Positions 16,101-26,200 of a DNA stretch of 64,000 bases are shown piece by piece. The notes under the pieces were generated by a model. The model saw nothing but the letters and a program-made list of their open reading frames with translations. It had not been told where the DNA came from and did no database searches. This stretch comes from Sphingobacterium sp. (GTDB taxonomy: Bacteria; Bacteroidota; Bacteroidia; Sphingobacteriales; Sphingobacteriaceae). Where the stretch lies: positions 186,001-250,000 of the forward strand of contig JAITTY010000006.1 of assembly GCA_031286695.1 (NCBI GenBank), given 5' to 3'. The translations under genes and the position numbers were made by a program. Position 1 is the stretch's first letter. Each line of letters begins with the position of its first letter.

Positions 16101-18020
16101 TTAATAGGTCACAGGGATGTGGAGTGTAACCGTGGTGCCGGCAGTTGAGGATTTGGTGATCTGTACACTTGCTTTTTTGCCTAACAATTGCATGCGTTCT
16201 CGGCTGATCGTTCCTGAAAGCGAACGATGTGAAACTTCAGGAAGGTCGGGGCTGTCTTTTCCGCTATCTTCAATTCGCACCTGTAGGATATCTGCCGACA
16301 ACTCAAATTGGATATCAATGTTCCCATTACCCGTTTCGAAGTCTATGCCATGCAGAATTGCATTTTCAACATAGGGTTGTATTAGCATTGGCGGCAGCAT
16401 GACCGCACTCAGATCTTGGTCTTCAGGTTGTGTGATATGGTAATGGAAAGCATCCTCAAAACGCATTTGCTGCAGAATCAGATAGTTTTCTAAGGTCTCC
16501 AATTCCTCATTTAGTGGAACAAGGTTTTCACGGCTTAACTCGAGATTGCTACGTAATAGTCGACTAAAACGGTTTAAATATTTAATGGCATTTTCTTTTT
16601 TATCCAGGCGCATGAAGCTCTGTACAGCCGAAAGGGTGTTGAAAATAAAGTGTGGTTCCATCTGTGTGCGCAACAACTGCTGCTGCAATAAGACCTTTTC
16701 TTTCTCCTGTCTGAAACGCCGCTGGCGAAAACTGTAATACAGGAAGAAAAGTACGATGATCAATAAAATAACCGCCAAGGAGGAAATGATTAGCCACAAG
16801 CGATTTTGTTGTAACTGAAGTTTATTGATCTTGATATTTTCGTTCAGTATACGAATAGACTGATCTTTGGCCTGGAGTTGATATAGGGCATTCATTTCCG
16901 CGATCGCTTGTGTATTCTCCGATTGGTAAATCCCCCTTTGTAATTGAACAAGGTGATTCAATACATCAATTGCTGCTTTATCTTTTCCTTGCAAGCGGTA
17001 TACGGCTGCAAGACTGTTCTGAAATGTAATTTCGTTGTTGGGAAAGATTAATTTGGGAAATTGCGCTTTCAGTTTGCCGGCTTTTTGGATGAATTTTTCT
17101 CCCAATGTCGGCTTATTTAATGAAACATAGATCGCGGCAACATTACTGTAGTCGACGAATAAATTGTTCATCAATATGGAGGATGCTGTCTGTTGGTGCA
17201 AACGTTCATCGATTGCTATTTTAAGCAATTCATAATGTAAAATGGAATCCGGTTTTTTTGCAGTTTCATAGTACTGGATTTTGGAATCGTACAGAAAACT
17301 AATGTTGTATTTATCTGGATTTTTAGCGTGCAATTCTTCGAGTCTATGAAGATAGGGGGCAATATCTGCTGCAGGTCTTTGTAGGGTGTTGAGCGTCTGT
17401 ATCATTTGTACCAGAACACGTTGCCGATTAATATGTCCTTCTGGCAGCGAGTCAATTAGTGGTAACACTGATCGATTCATTTTTTCGGCGAGGTTATACT
17501 GGAAGGCGCTCAGATTGTTTTGTGCTGCGGATAGCAATATTGCTGATTTTGCTTCGGTTGACAGTCCTGCCGCGGTATCCGACAAAACAATGGTGGCTGC
17601 TTTGTTATAATAATAGCCTGCTTCACGTTGCTTGGCTTCGATACTGCGGATGTTTCCTATGCCATTGTAGATAAGTGCTTTGTATTTTGCATTTCCAGTT
17701 GTTGGTTCGATGAGTTCAAGCGCTTGTTTGACAAAAAAAAGAGCCGAATCCTGATCGCTCATGGCGTATAGTCGTGCCAGGTAATATTTTACACGGGCGG
17801 CGAGTACAGTGTCTTTTTTTACAGTAGAATTGCGGTCTAATTGTAGCCAGATCCTCCTGATGGAATCCCCATTTGTTGGATTTAACTTTAGGTCTTCGAG
17901 CGCTTTGATCTGTGCAGCAATAGTTTCGCGATCTGGCGAAAAGGAGTTTTGTTTTCTGCTACAGGCGATAAAAAATAAGGACAATAAGAGCCCAATGAAA
18001 ATGCGGTTCAGTGATCTCAT
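16101..18020 (-). CDS. TPR-containing LytS-type sensor histidine kinase (lipoprotein-like N-terminus)
   Basis: A 639-aa protein. The N-terminus (IFIGLLLSLFFIACSRKQ) looks like a lipobox signal sequence. A long helical TPR-like sensor follows (about residues 30-390), then one membrane helix (LWLIISSLAVILLIIVLFFLYY), a coiled linker, the phosphoacceptor motif RTQMEPHFIFNTLSAVQ, and an ATPase N-box MLIQPYVENAILHG. It should phosphorylate the LytTR regulator whose gene precedes it with a 4-bp overlap (ATGA). The combination of a lipobox and a transmembrane helix is odd; the N-terminal segment may simply be a cleavable signal. Signal unknown. Confidence 0.92.
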   Translation of the reverse strand: MRSLNRIFIGLLLSLFFIACSRKQNSFSPDRETIAAQIKALEDLKLNPTNGDSIRRIWLQLDRNSTVKKDTVLAARVKYYLARLYAMSDQDSALFFVKQALELIEPTTGNAKYKALIYNGIGNIRSIEAKQREAGYYYNKAATIVLSDTAAGLSTEAKSAILLSAAQNNLSAFQYNLAEKMNRSVLPLIDSLPEGHINRQRVLVQMIQTLNTLQRPAADIAPYLHRLEELHAKNPDKYNISFLYDSKIQYYETAKKPDSILHYELLKIAIDERLHQQTASSILMNNLFVDYSNVAAIYVSLNKPTLGEKFIQKAGKLKAQFPKLIFPNNEITFQNSLAAVYRLQGKDKAAIDVLNHLVQLQRGIYQSENTQAIAEMNALYQLQAKDQSIRILNENIKINKLQLQQNRLWLIISSLAVILLIIVLFFLYYSFRQRRFRQEKEKVLLQQQLLRTQMEPHFIFNTLSAVQSFMRLDKKENAIKYLNRFSRLLRSNLELSRENLVPLNEELETLENYLILQQMRFEDAFHYHITQPEDQDLSAVMLPPMLIQPYVENAILHGIDFETGNGNIDIQFELSADILQVRIEDSGKDSPDLPEVSHRSLSGTISRERMQLLGKKASVQITKSSTAGTTVTLHIPVTY

Positions 18021-18760
18021 TTTTCTGGAAAGAGCTGATTTAAGATCGAGTTTTTCCGGCGTGATGAAATTGGAATTTCCTCTTTGTTCTTTAAGACAAT
18101 ATATTCGGAACGATTGACGCCAGAGATATGCGATCTGTTGACAAGATAAGATTGATGCGTGCGTAAGAAGTAGGGTTGAGGCAATAATTCTTGATAATAT
18201 TTGAGGGGCTTGGAGATTAACTCTTTAGTGCCATCATTCAAAAAGAAAAAAGTATAAGGACCATCGCCCTTACAGTATACAATATTATGAACGGGGACGA
18301 TACGTACATTGTGAATCGACGCCAATGCAATGCTTTCGGGTAGCTCACTGGCATGCAATGCCTCATGCGCCATTGATAAACGCTGCATCCATTGCGGATT
18401 GTTTTCTCTTTTGCGCCGATAGCGTTCCAGTGCTTCGTTCAACTCGGTTTGATCAACGGGTTTTAAGAGATAATCCAAAGCGCCATATTTGATGGCTTTG
18501 ATTGCGAAGTGATTGTAGGCAGTAATGAAAATAATATTCTGTGGAATTACAGTTAGCTTTTTTAAAATATCGAATGCTGTACCATCACGGAGCTGGATAT
18601 CCATAAGTATGACATCGGGCTGTTTTTCTTCAATCAATTTTACCGCATTTGTCACCGTATCGCTCCAGCCAACAAGTTCAACATCGGTTTCCTGCTGGAC
18701 CAAATAGCTGATCTCTTTGCGCACTGCAGGTTCATCTTCGATAATAGCTATTGTTATCAT
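18017..18760 (-). CDS. LytTR-family response regulator
   Basis: The 247-aa protein has a receiver domain (acidic IIEDEPA, phosphoacceptor Asp54 in DVILMDIQLRDG, Thr in IFITAYNHFAIKA, Lys in YLLKPV) and a C-terminal LytTR domain (IVYCKGDGPYTFFFL, PYFLRTHQSYLVNRSHI, EIPISSRRK). It is the first gene of a leftward two-gene operon and overlaps the kinase gene by 4 bp. This is the second LytS/LytTR pair in the window; here the regulator comes first, whereas in the pair at the left edge the kinase comes first. Confidence 0.95.
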   Translation of the reverse strand: MITIAIIEDEPAVRKEISYLVQQETDVELVGWSDTVTNAVKLIEEKQPDVILMDIQLRDGTAFDILKKLTVIPQNIIFITAYNHFAIKAIKYGALDYLLKPVDQTELNEALERYRRKRENNPQWMQRLSMAHEALHASELPESIALASIHNVRIVPVHNIVYCKGDGPYTFFFLNDGTKELISKPLKYYQELLPQPYFLRTHQSYLVNRSHISGVNRSEYIVLKNKEEIPISSRRKNSILNQLFPEK

Positions 18761-18947
18761 GTATCCATCCTTTATATCCAGTAAAAATAATAATTGTAAG
18801 TAAGGAAACTGAATTCATTTACAATTCGTCGCCATTATTTACAATCTGGATTCAGATTCTCAACAGGGTAGCGAGGAAATTGGTCATTTAAAATTTCAAA
18901 AGGCAGCTGAATTTTTTATATTTAGTATTGTATAGACCACTCGTAAT

Positions 18948-19601
18948 ATGGAGACTCAAAAGTCATTAAAATCGGTTTTTGCTGGTAGTATTGGTTTGAT
19001 TACCTTATTTGCAGTCGTTGGGCAATTTGTATTAGGCGCTCTTGTCTCTAAGCTTGGCCGCATGGACTATATTGTTCAGTTTTTTAGTTATTTTACGATT
19101 CTGAGTAATGTAATGGTTCTGTTATGCTGTTTTTTTACTGTTTGCTGGTCGAAAAGTCGAATCGGGCTATTTTTTACTAAACCCGAAACCATTACGGCTG
19201 TAACACTATATATTCTTATTGTCGGTATAATCTACAATGGTATACTTCGCTTCCTGTCACATCCACAGGGTTTATCAATGGTGGTTGACGAATTATTGCA
19301 TGTGGTCACTCCTTTGAGTTTTTTTCTTTTTTGGTGGCGTTTTCTGGACAAGGGAGCAATCCGTTGGAGTCATATCTTTTATTGGTTGATCTTCCCATTA
19401 GTCTATCTTTTTTATACGTTGTGGCATGGTTCATTTTCTGGGTTTTATCCATATCCCTTTGTCAATGTTTCCGAATTGGGAATGGACAGGGTTCTTTTGA
19501 ACAGTTTTGGAGTAACCTTGGTTTTCGTCGTAATTGGTGCATTATTGATCGTATTGGGAAAATGGCAAAACAAACGGCATTCTCAGCGGATTAAAAAATA
19601 A
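18948..19601 (+). CDS. Pr6Pr-family integral membrane protein
   Basis: The 217-aa protein has six predicted membrane segments: SIGLITLFAVVGQFVLG; YFTILSNVMVLLCCFFTV; AVTLYILIVGIIYNGIL; HVVTPLSFFLFWWRF; IFYWLIFPLVYLFYTLW; and FGVTLVFVVIGALLIVLG. Motifs FSYFTILSN, DELLHVVTP and YPYPFVNV are typical of the Pr6Pr (FAR-17a/AIG1-like) family. Eukaryotic relatives hydrolyse fatty acid esters of hydroxy fatty acids; the bacterial function is unknown. It sits alone, divergent from the LytTR operon. Confidence 0.85.
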   Translation: METQKSLKSVFAGSIGLITLFAVVGQFVLGALVSKLGRMDYIVQFFSYFTILSNVMVLLCCFFTVCWSKSRIGLFFTKPETITAVTLYILIVGIIYNGILRFLSHPQGLSMVVDELLHVVTPLSFFLFWWRFLDKGAIRWSHIFYWLIFPLVYLFYTLWHGSFSGFYPYPFVNVSELGMDRVLLNSFGVTLVFVVIGALLIVLGKWQNKRHSQRIKK

Positions 19602-19674
19602 GAAAACTCAAAGCTTGTCGATATTGTTATATTACTAGAACAGCGTTCTATTTTTTACTTTAATTGAATTGAAA

Positions 19675-20196
19675 ATGGTTATACGATTTTTTGTCTGTGT
19701 CTCTTTGGTATTATGTGGGATATGTTGTTTTGGTCAAGTTGATGTTGATAAAATGCGAGCCGAGTACGCTACTGCTGTTCAGAACAAAAAGCTTTGTGAA
19801 ACTAATCTGAAACTATTGGAAAAATCTGCCAATTCGGCAACGGAGAAGGGATACCTTGCTGCTTATGAAATATTATGGGCGAAACATATGGGTAATCCGT
19901 TTACAAAATTAGGTCAATTCAAGAAAGGGAAAAAGCTTTTGGAGGAAATGATCATGAAATATCCCGATAATATCGATTTACGTTTTATTCGTTGGAGCGT
20001 GCAGACACATGCACCTTCTTTTTTAAGCTATAGTAAAGATCGATTACGGGATAAAGAATACTTGGTCCACAATTTACATAAATTGCCCAATCCAAAGGGG
20101 CGAGAAGTAATATATATCTATTTGAAGGAAGCAAATAGTTATCTCAAAGGTGACCATGTGTTTTCACAGGCCGAATTGAATGAGCTTTCTAAGTAA
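19675..20196 (+). CDS. Secreted protein of unknown function
   Basis: The 173-aa protein begins with a signal peptide (MVIRFFVCVSLVLCGICCFGQ). The mature part is helical, with repeated charged helices (YLAAYEILWAKHMGNPFTKL, KKGKKLLEEMIMKYPDNIDLRFIRW) that resemble a short TPR-like fold. I do not recognise the family, though similar small exported proteins are common in Bacteroidota. The ATG at 19675 was chosen over a TTG at 19669. No operon partner is evident. An exported helical scaffold is a guess. Confidence 0.7.
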   Translation: MVIRFFVCVSLVLCGICCFGQVDVDKMRAEYATAVQNKKLCETNLKLLEKSANSATEKGYLAAYEILWAKHMGNPFTKLGQFKKGKKLLEEMIMKYPDNIDLRFIRWSVQTHAPSFLSYSKDRLRDKEYLVHNLHKLPNPKGREVIYIYLKEANSYLKGDHVFSQAELNELSK

Positions 20197-20328
20197 CGAG
20201 CTATCCAAATAAGGTACTGCCATTCCGCCGCCAGTTCATTGATGCTGAATAAAAATCTTCGCATAGGTCAAGTTTTTTTTGGATGAAAATTTCCAAATTT
20301 GTAGGATAAGAAGCAATTAAACTTTAAA

Positions 20329-20736
20329 ATGATGAAACAGATATTTATTAATCTCGCAGTAGCAGATGTGAATAAGTCAATGGATTTTTATACACAATTG
20401 GGCTTTACGAATAATCCTCAGTTTTCCGATGAACAAGGCAAATGTATGGTTTGGAGTGAGCATATTTTTGTGATGCTTTTATCTCCGGATAAATTTAAAA
20501 CATTTACAGAAAAACCGCTAGCAGATACAAAAAAACAGATTGCAGGATTATTTTCACTTTCTGTTTCCGGTTTGGATCGTGTGAACGAAATTGTCGATAA
20601 AGGATTGAAAGCCGGGGGCATTGAACCAACGCCAATGAAAGACTACGGGTTTATGCAACAGCGAAGTATTGAAGATTTTGACGGTCATACCTGGGAGATA
20701 TTTTATATGGATATGAGCAAATTTCCAACTGCATAA
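20329..20736 (+). CDS. VOC/glyoxalase-fold protein
   Basis: The 135-aa protein has two beta-alpha-beta-beta-beta halves of the vicinal oxygen chelate superfamily. The first half runs from IFINLAVADVNKSMDFYTQLGFTNN; the second includes LFSLSVSGLDRVNEIVDKGLKAGG and ends with the strand HTWEIFYMDMSKF. It resembles the lactoylglutathione lyase-like subgroup of about this size, often of unknown substrate. Metal ligands cannot be fixed from sequence alone, but Glu in WEIFY is in the usual place. A clear terminator follows, so it is a monocistronic unit. Confidence 0.88.
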   Translation: MMKQIFINLAVADVNKSMDFYTQLGFTNNPQFSDEQGKCMVWSEHIFVMLLSPDKFKTFTEKPLADTKKQIAGLFSLSVSGLDRVNEIVDKGLKAGGIEPTPMKDYGFMQQRSIEDFDGHTWEIFYMDMSKFPTA

Positions 20737-20764
20737 AAATCAGGTTGGAATAATCGGTTATCGT

Positions 20765-20800
20765 AAAGTCCCTTGCAGTAATGTAAGGGACTTTTTATTT
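20765..20800 (+). terminator. Rho-independent terminator
   Basis: AAAGTCCCTT (20765-20774) pairs with AAGGGACTTT (20785-20794) across a 10-base loop and runs into TTATTTT. It lies 29 bases after the VOC stop. Confidence 0.85.
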
Positions 20801-20994
20801 TGTTGTTAAGGTAACGAAATAGGTGTATGCCGACTATTGCTGATGCCGATTTTTTACCGGTTCCACGAATATTAAACCATAGGATGCGAATTATAGTTGT
20901 GCCTTGCGAAAAGCTGGGCTACGGCTTACATTTGACAACATATCCGTTCGCTGTTTAGATAAACGGATGGCTAACAAATCATAAAACTTGACAC

Positions 20995-21264
20995 ATGTTT
21001 AAAAATAAAAAGCTCAGCAATAATCTGCTTCATTATGTTTATGCGATGATATGGTTGGTGTTATTTGGTTCCATCGCCTACTACGTTTATTCAGGTGCGG
21101 CGTTTAAACCGGAGAATGGTAAAATTCATCTGGTAGCCATACTTATTGCTTGGGTCGTGGAGTATCTGGGGCTTACAATTACAAGTCTACTATTCTTATT
21201 GTATGGAATCTATCGGGCCATGACAACCGTTTTAGAGGATGTGAAGGATAGTCCTGATATTTGA
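20995..21264 (+). CDS. Small two-helix membrane protein, unknown
   Basis: An 89-aa protein with two clear hydrophobic segments (YVYAMIWLVLFGSIAYYVYSG and IHLVAILIAWVVEYLGLTITSLLFLLYGIY). It has a charged N-terminus and an acidic C-terminus (LEDVKDSPD). The ATG at 20995 follows a 258-bp spacer that holds the VOC terminator. I do not recognise the family. It lies upstream of the efflux operon but 125 bp from the next gene, so a link is open. Confidence 0.6.
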   Translation: MFKNKKLSNNLLHYVYAMIWLVLFGSIAYYVYSGAAFKPENGKIHLVAILIAWVVEYLGLTITSLLFLLYGIYRAMTTVLEDVKDSPDI

Positions 21265-21389
21265 GCGATTTGTGCAACATAGTGTTTACAAATCGTATGG
21301 CTATGCTAATGTTACAGTAGCATTTTACGACGTTAATTATATTTGTTTTGTAAATACATATTGTGGTTTACGTGTAAGTCGTGGTACCT

Positions 21390-21755
21390 ATGTTCAAACA
21401 AATTACATTTCGAGTTTTGCTGTTGATTAGCGCTTTGTTGCTGGTCGTAAAGCCATTAATTGGTTTTACGTTATATCATCAGGCCAAAGCTCAGGGCGAG
21501 AATGAGTTTATAACGGTTATCAAGGCTTTCAGCAAAAGAAAGCAGGAATACCTGGATTGGGTTGAAACCAGCGAAGGCAGCATAATCTGTAATGGTATGT
21601 CTGCAGTAGTGGGACGCATCCGAACGTTGCTTATTTTCCATTTCTCCAATTTTTTCTCACCTTCCGTTGGGAAAAATCCGACAAACAATTTCTTAAGTCA
21701 ACTATTTAGCCCTTTTGAGAGGCTCTACCTGTTGCATCTCCGATTGACTTTATGA
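21390..21755 (+). CDS. Small protein upstream of RND efflux genes, unknown
   Basis: A 121-aa protein that starts MFKQITFRVLLLISALLLVVKPLIGF, a hydrophobic signal or anchor, followed by LYHQAKAQGENEF and a basic, partly hydrophobic tail. It precedes the TolC gene by 85 bp on the same strand and may belong to the efflux unit. The C-terminal third (SQLFSPFERLYLLHLRL) is not typical of soluble proteins. The ATG at 21390 was chosen over 21381. I cannot name it; it may be a small periplasmic accessory, or its downstream part may be degenerate. Confidence 0.5.
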   Translation: MFKQITFRVLLLISALLLVVKPLIGFTLYHQAKAQGENEFITVIKAFSKRKQEYLDWVETSEGSIICNGMSAVVGRIRTLLIFHFSNFFSPSVGKNPTNNFLSQLFSPFERLYLLHLRLTL

Positions 21756-21840
21756 TTTGATAGCTGTTTAAAATAGACGAAAGGCGTTATTCTGCTTAGG
21801 AATTTCGTTGCTGTAATTTATTTAAAATAAGATATTAAAC

Positions 21841-23229
21841 ATGTTTAAGAAAATAGTCCTGATAGGAGTTTTCTTGCTTTCCTGTGGCGTTTTTTGTCAT
21901 GGGCAGGAAAATAATATACCTATCAAACTCAATGATTTGTTGTCTGCGGTAGCACAACATGCACCTTCTTTGCGTACTGACTATACGGGTACTATGGTAC
22001 AAGAAGCACGTGCGGAGGAGATACGAAACAACCGTTTGCCGAGTTTGCAGTTATCCTATCAAGCTGATCTCGGTTCAAATAATAATGTGCCCGGCCCTTA
22101 CTTTGGATTTGGTATTGTGCCAACCAATAATGGAGGGATACGTGAAAATAATAATTACAATGCCGTGAGCAGCAACCTTGCTATTGCGGCGTTTCAATGG
22201 GAGTTCTATAATTTCGGCGCGTACCAAGCGCAAGATCAATTGGCTCAATCGGCGGTTAACGTTGAAAAGAAACGATTTGATCAATCAAAATACGACCTGC
22301 AATCGTTTACGATCTACAGTTATCTTCAGCTGTTAAAGTTGCATGACCTTATTGAAATTCAGACAAGGAGTATCGATCGAAACCGAGAGATCAGGCAATC
22401 GATATTTGCTGTAGTTAAAAGCGGTATCCGGGCGGGGGTTGATACCAGTATGGCGGATGCGGAGATTTCAAGAGCGAAACTGAGCCTAATTGAACTTGAA
22501 AATCAACAACGGCAGTTGCAGATCCGTTTATCGACACTGGCTGCATTGCCTCCTGATCAAATTGTTGCTGATACAACAGCGGAGAAGATTCTCTTCGAGC
22601 AAGTGAAAAGTTCTCCTATTGAATTGAATGGGGGTACGCAGCACCCCTTAGTAGCTTATTACAATGCTTTATTTGATAAAACAAAAATGGAGGAAAAGCT
22701 GGTGTCGAAAAGCTACCGTCCTAAGCTCTTTCTTTCGGGGGCAGTTTGGGGACGTGCCGCGAGTGTAGATCACAGCAATAGTTATCGATCCTTAGCGGAG
22801 GGATTTGGAGTGGAACGAGGTAATTATCTCGTTGGTGTCGGAATCAATTACAACATCTTTGATCTTCAGCGGAAAAAAGCAAAACTCAATACCCAGCGGT
22901 TGATGGTTGATCAAGCAGGTCAAAAGTTGCAGGAGGAACAGGCAAATATAACCATGAATATTGAGCAGTCTTCTGCAGAGGTTGCTACCGCCGAGAAGAG
23001 GTTAAACGAGATTCCACATCAGACTAAAGCCGCTAATGCAGCCTATAGACAAAAGTTTTCGCTCTATAAAAACGGGCTAACAGATATTGTAGAAGTCAAT
23101 GTCGCTCAAAATATGCTCTATCAGGCCGAACGGGATTATATCGCTGCCAAGTATAATTATTACCTCGCATTATTCCATCAGGTCGTTGCCCAGAATAATG
23201 TAGACGGTTTTCTCCAACTTTTTAAATAA
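21841..23229 (+). CDS. TolC-family outer membrane efflux protein
   Basis: The 462-aa protein has a signal peptide (LLSCGVFCHGQ) and two long helical halves, each typical of the OEP domain. They are visible as the repeated pattern LAQSAVNVEKKRFDQSKYDLQSFTIYSYLQLLK (first half) and NIEQSSAEVATAEKRLNEIPHQTKAANAAYRQKF with YKNGLTDIVEVNVAQNMLYQAERDY (second half). It should form the trimeric outer-membrane exit duct of the RND pump encoded next. The stop abuts the RND start with no gap, so translation is coupled. Its first position in the operon, before the pump, differs from the common adaptor-pump-duct order. Confidence 0.93.
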   Translation: MFKKIVLIGVFLLSCGVFCHGQENNIPIKLNDLLSAVAQHAPSLRTDYTGTMVQEARAEEIRNNRLPSLQLSYQADLGSNNNVPGPYFGFGIVPTNNGGIRENNNYNAVSSNLAIAAFQWEFYNFGAYQAQDQLAQSAVNVEKKRFDQSKYDLQSFTIYSYLQLLKLHDLIEIQTRSIDRNREIRQSIFAVVKSGIRAGVDTSMADAEISRAKLSLIELENQQRQLQIRLSTLAALPPDQIVADTTAEKILFEQVKSSPIELNGGTQHPLVAYYNALFDKTKMEEKLVSKSYRPKLFLSGAVWGRAASVDHSNSYRSLAEGFGVERGNYLVGVGINYNIFDLQRKKAKLNTQRLMVDQAGQKLQEEQANITMNIEQSSAEVATAEKRLNEIPHQTKAANAAYRQKFSLYKNGLTDIVEVNVAQNMLYQAERDYIAAKYNYYLALFHQVVAQNNVDGFLQLFK

Positions 23230-26200
23230 ATGTCTATGTCATTAGTTACAGCTGCTTTAAAAAGGCCAATTACGACAGTGATTATTACGCTGAGTCTACT
23301 GTTATTTTCCATCTTATCACTTTTTAAGATACCTATCGATATATTTCCCCAGCTTAATTCGCCAACAATATATGTGATTGAGTCCTATGGGGGGATGTCT
23401 CCCCAGCAGATGGAGGGATTTTTCTCCTCCCGGATGCAGGATCAATTTCTATATGTTAACGGCATAAAAAATATTTCTGCCAAAAATATTCAGGGGCTTA
23501 CTCTACTGAAATTAAGTTTTTATGAAAATACGGATATGGCTGAAGCATCGGCACAGGTTGCGTTGCAGGTAAACCGGGCCATGAAGTTCTTTCCTCCGGG
23601 AGCATTGCCTCCGCAAGTTGTCCGTTTTGACGCCTCATCACTTCCTGTCGGGCAGCTAGTGCTGTCATCTAAAACACGGAGTTTAAAGGAAATCTATGAT
23701 ATGGCAAGTACCCTTGTACGTCCGATGTTTTCCGCTGTGCCTGGACTTTCAGCACCACCACCTTTTGGAGCCAACTCAAGGACTATCACGGTCAATGTTG
23801 ATCCCAATAAACTACGAAGTTATAATTTAACGGCAGATGAAATCGTGATGGCTTTGTCAAAATTCAATGTAATGTCTCCTTCGGGTAACCTTCACCTTGA
23901 CAATACAATGTATGTCACGACGATAAACTCTCTCATTAAGAATGTAAGCGACTTTGCCAATATTCCAATTTTGACGAAAAATGGGATACCTATTTATGTG
24001 AAAGATGTGGCTCGGGTATCAGATGGATCCGATATTACGGTGAGTTATGCATTGATCAATGGAAGAAGATCCGTCTATATTCCTGCGGTGAAAACGGCTG
24101 ATGCTTCTACCTGGGCTGTTGTGCGTAATCTGAAAGCTAAATTACCGGAGATTCAAAACTTGCTTCCTGAAGATGTGAAAGTTTCCTATGAGTTTGATCA
24201 GTCTGTGGCCGTAATGAATTCGGTCCAAAGCCTTTTGCACGAAGGCGGACTTGGGGCTTTATTGACCGGGTTGATGGTGTTGTTATTTTTGCGGGATTGG
24301 CGTAGTAGTTTGATCGTCATCATTACAATACCAGTTTCCATATTATTGGGGGTATTGTTGCTGAAAATTTTCGGACAAACAATCAATATAATGACTTTAA
24401 GTGGTTTGGCACTGGCGATTGGGATTTTGGTTGACCAGGCGACGGTGACAATTGAAAGTATCCATCAGCATCAGGAAAAAGGGACAGCCAAAAGGAAAGC
24501 AATTTATCGTGCCTGTCAAGAGATTGCGGTGCCATTGTTGTTGATTCTCTTTTGTATCCTCGCTGTTTTTGCACCTTCGTTTATGATGGAAGGCATCCCT
24601 AGAGCCATGTTTTTACCTTTGTCCCTATCCATTGGTTTAACGATGATTGCTTCGTATTTTATGGCGCAAACATTGGTGCCGATCTTAGCAAATTGGTTGC
24701 TCAGGGATCATCATCTGGGGCACGCTCAATCGGATTCACCCAGTTTTTTTGATCGGATAAAAAAGCGGTATCGTGTGATATTACATCGATCCATGCGTCA
24801 TAAGGGTAAGGTTGTCTTAGGCTATTTATTTTGTACGCTTGCGATATCGGCGCTTGCATTCCTATATATCGGCAAGGATATGATGCCGAAAGTCAATAAT
24901 GGACAGTTTCAATTGCGGATCAAGGAACCCGATGGGACACGATTGGAACGTACGGAGGAATCTGTTAAACAGGTTCTGCAATTGATTGACAGTACGGTCA
25001 ATCATCAGGTCGCCATCAGTTCTGCTTATGTTGGTTTGGTTCCGAGCAGTTATGGTGTTAGTAATTTGTATGTTTTCAATACAGGGACACACGAGGCTGT
25101 TATTCAGGTGAACTTAAATGCAGATTATCATGTCAATATGGATGAGCTTAAAGATGTACTCAGACATAATATTCAGTACAAAATGCCACGTTTGCGGTTC
25201 AATTTTGAGCCTATAGACATGACCGAGAAAATTATGAGCCAAGGTGCGGCCACACCGATCGAGGTCCGTATTGCTGGAAAGAAAATTGATGAGATGAAGT
25301 CATATGCCGACAAAGTTGTTTCAGCTCTGCACAAGATTGATTATTTAAGGGATGTACAGATTGCTCAACCCTTGAAGTTACCGACCATTGCAATAGCCAT
25401 CGATCGGCTCAAAGCATCACAATTGGGTTTACAGATGGATGATATTGCCCGGTCTGTGACGGCGAGTACGTCTTCGAGTCGTTTTACGCAAAAGATACAA
25501 TGGCTTGATGAGAATAACACCTATACGTATCAAGTACAGGTTCAGGTGCCTGAATATGTGATGAATACGATGGACGAATTGCGTGAAATCCCATTGGTCA
25601 AAGGGCAGTTAACGCCAACCTTAGGCGATATTGCGAGTTTTAATACACAATATATGCCTGGAGAGTATGACCGACAAGGGCCAAGGCGCTATTTAACTGT
25701 GATGGCCAATATACACCAAAAGGATCTGGGGACGGCTACAGCGGATGTTCAAAAAGCGATTCGGAGCCTGGCTGCTCCACCCCGAGGTGTCATCGTTGAG
25801 ATGAAGGGAATGTCTACACTGTTGCTTGAGACCATGAGTAGCCTGCAAATAGGTTTGCTGTGTGCTGTTGTTGTTATTTTTCTTTTGTTGGCTGCAAACT
25901 ATCAAAGTGCGAAACTTTCATTGACGGCTTTGGTGACTATTCCAGCAGTTATCCTAGGAGCGTTGTTAATGCTTCTAGTGACGGGTTCAACGTTAAACCT
26001 GCAATCCTATATGGGCATGATCATGTCTACAGGCGTTTCGGTTGCAAATGCCATTCTTATCGTCTCGGGTGCGGAAAATCTGCGGATCGATCTTCGTAAT
26101 GCACGGACGGCGGCTTTTGCGAGTGCTGCTACACGTTTGCGCCCAATATTAATGACAAGTATGGCTATGATTGCGGGGATGATTCCGATGGCTATGGGAA

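Noticed and set aside
21266..21295. 8-bp inverted repeat CGATTTGT/ACAAATCG after the 89-aa gene
   Set aside because: The 14-base loop and lack of a T tract make it too weak to call as a terminator.
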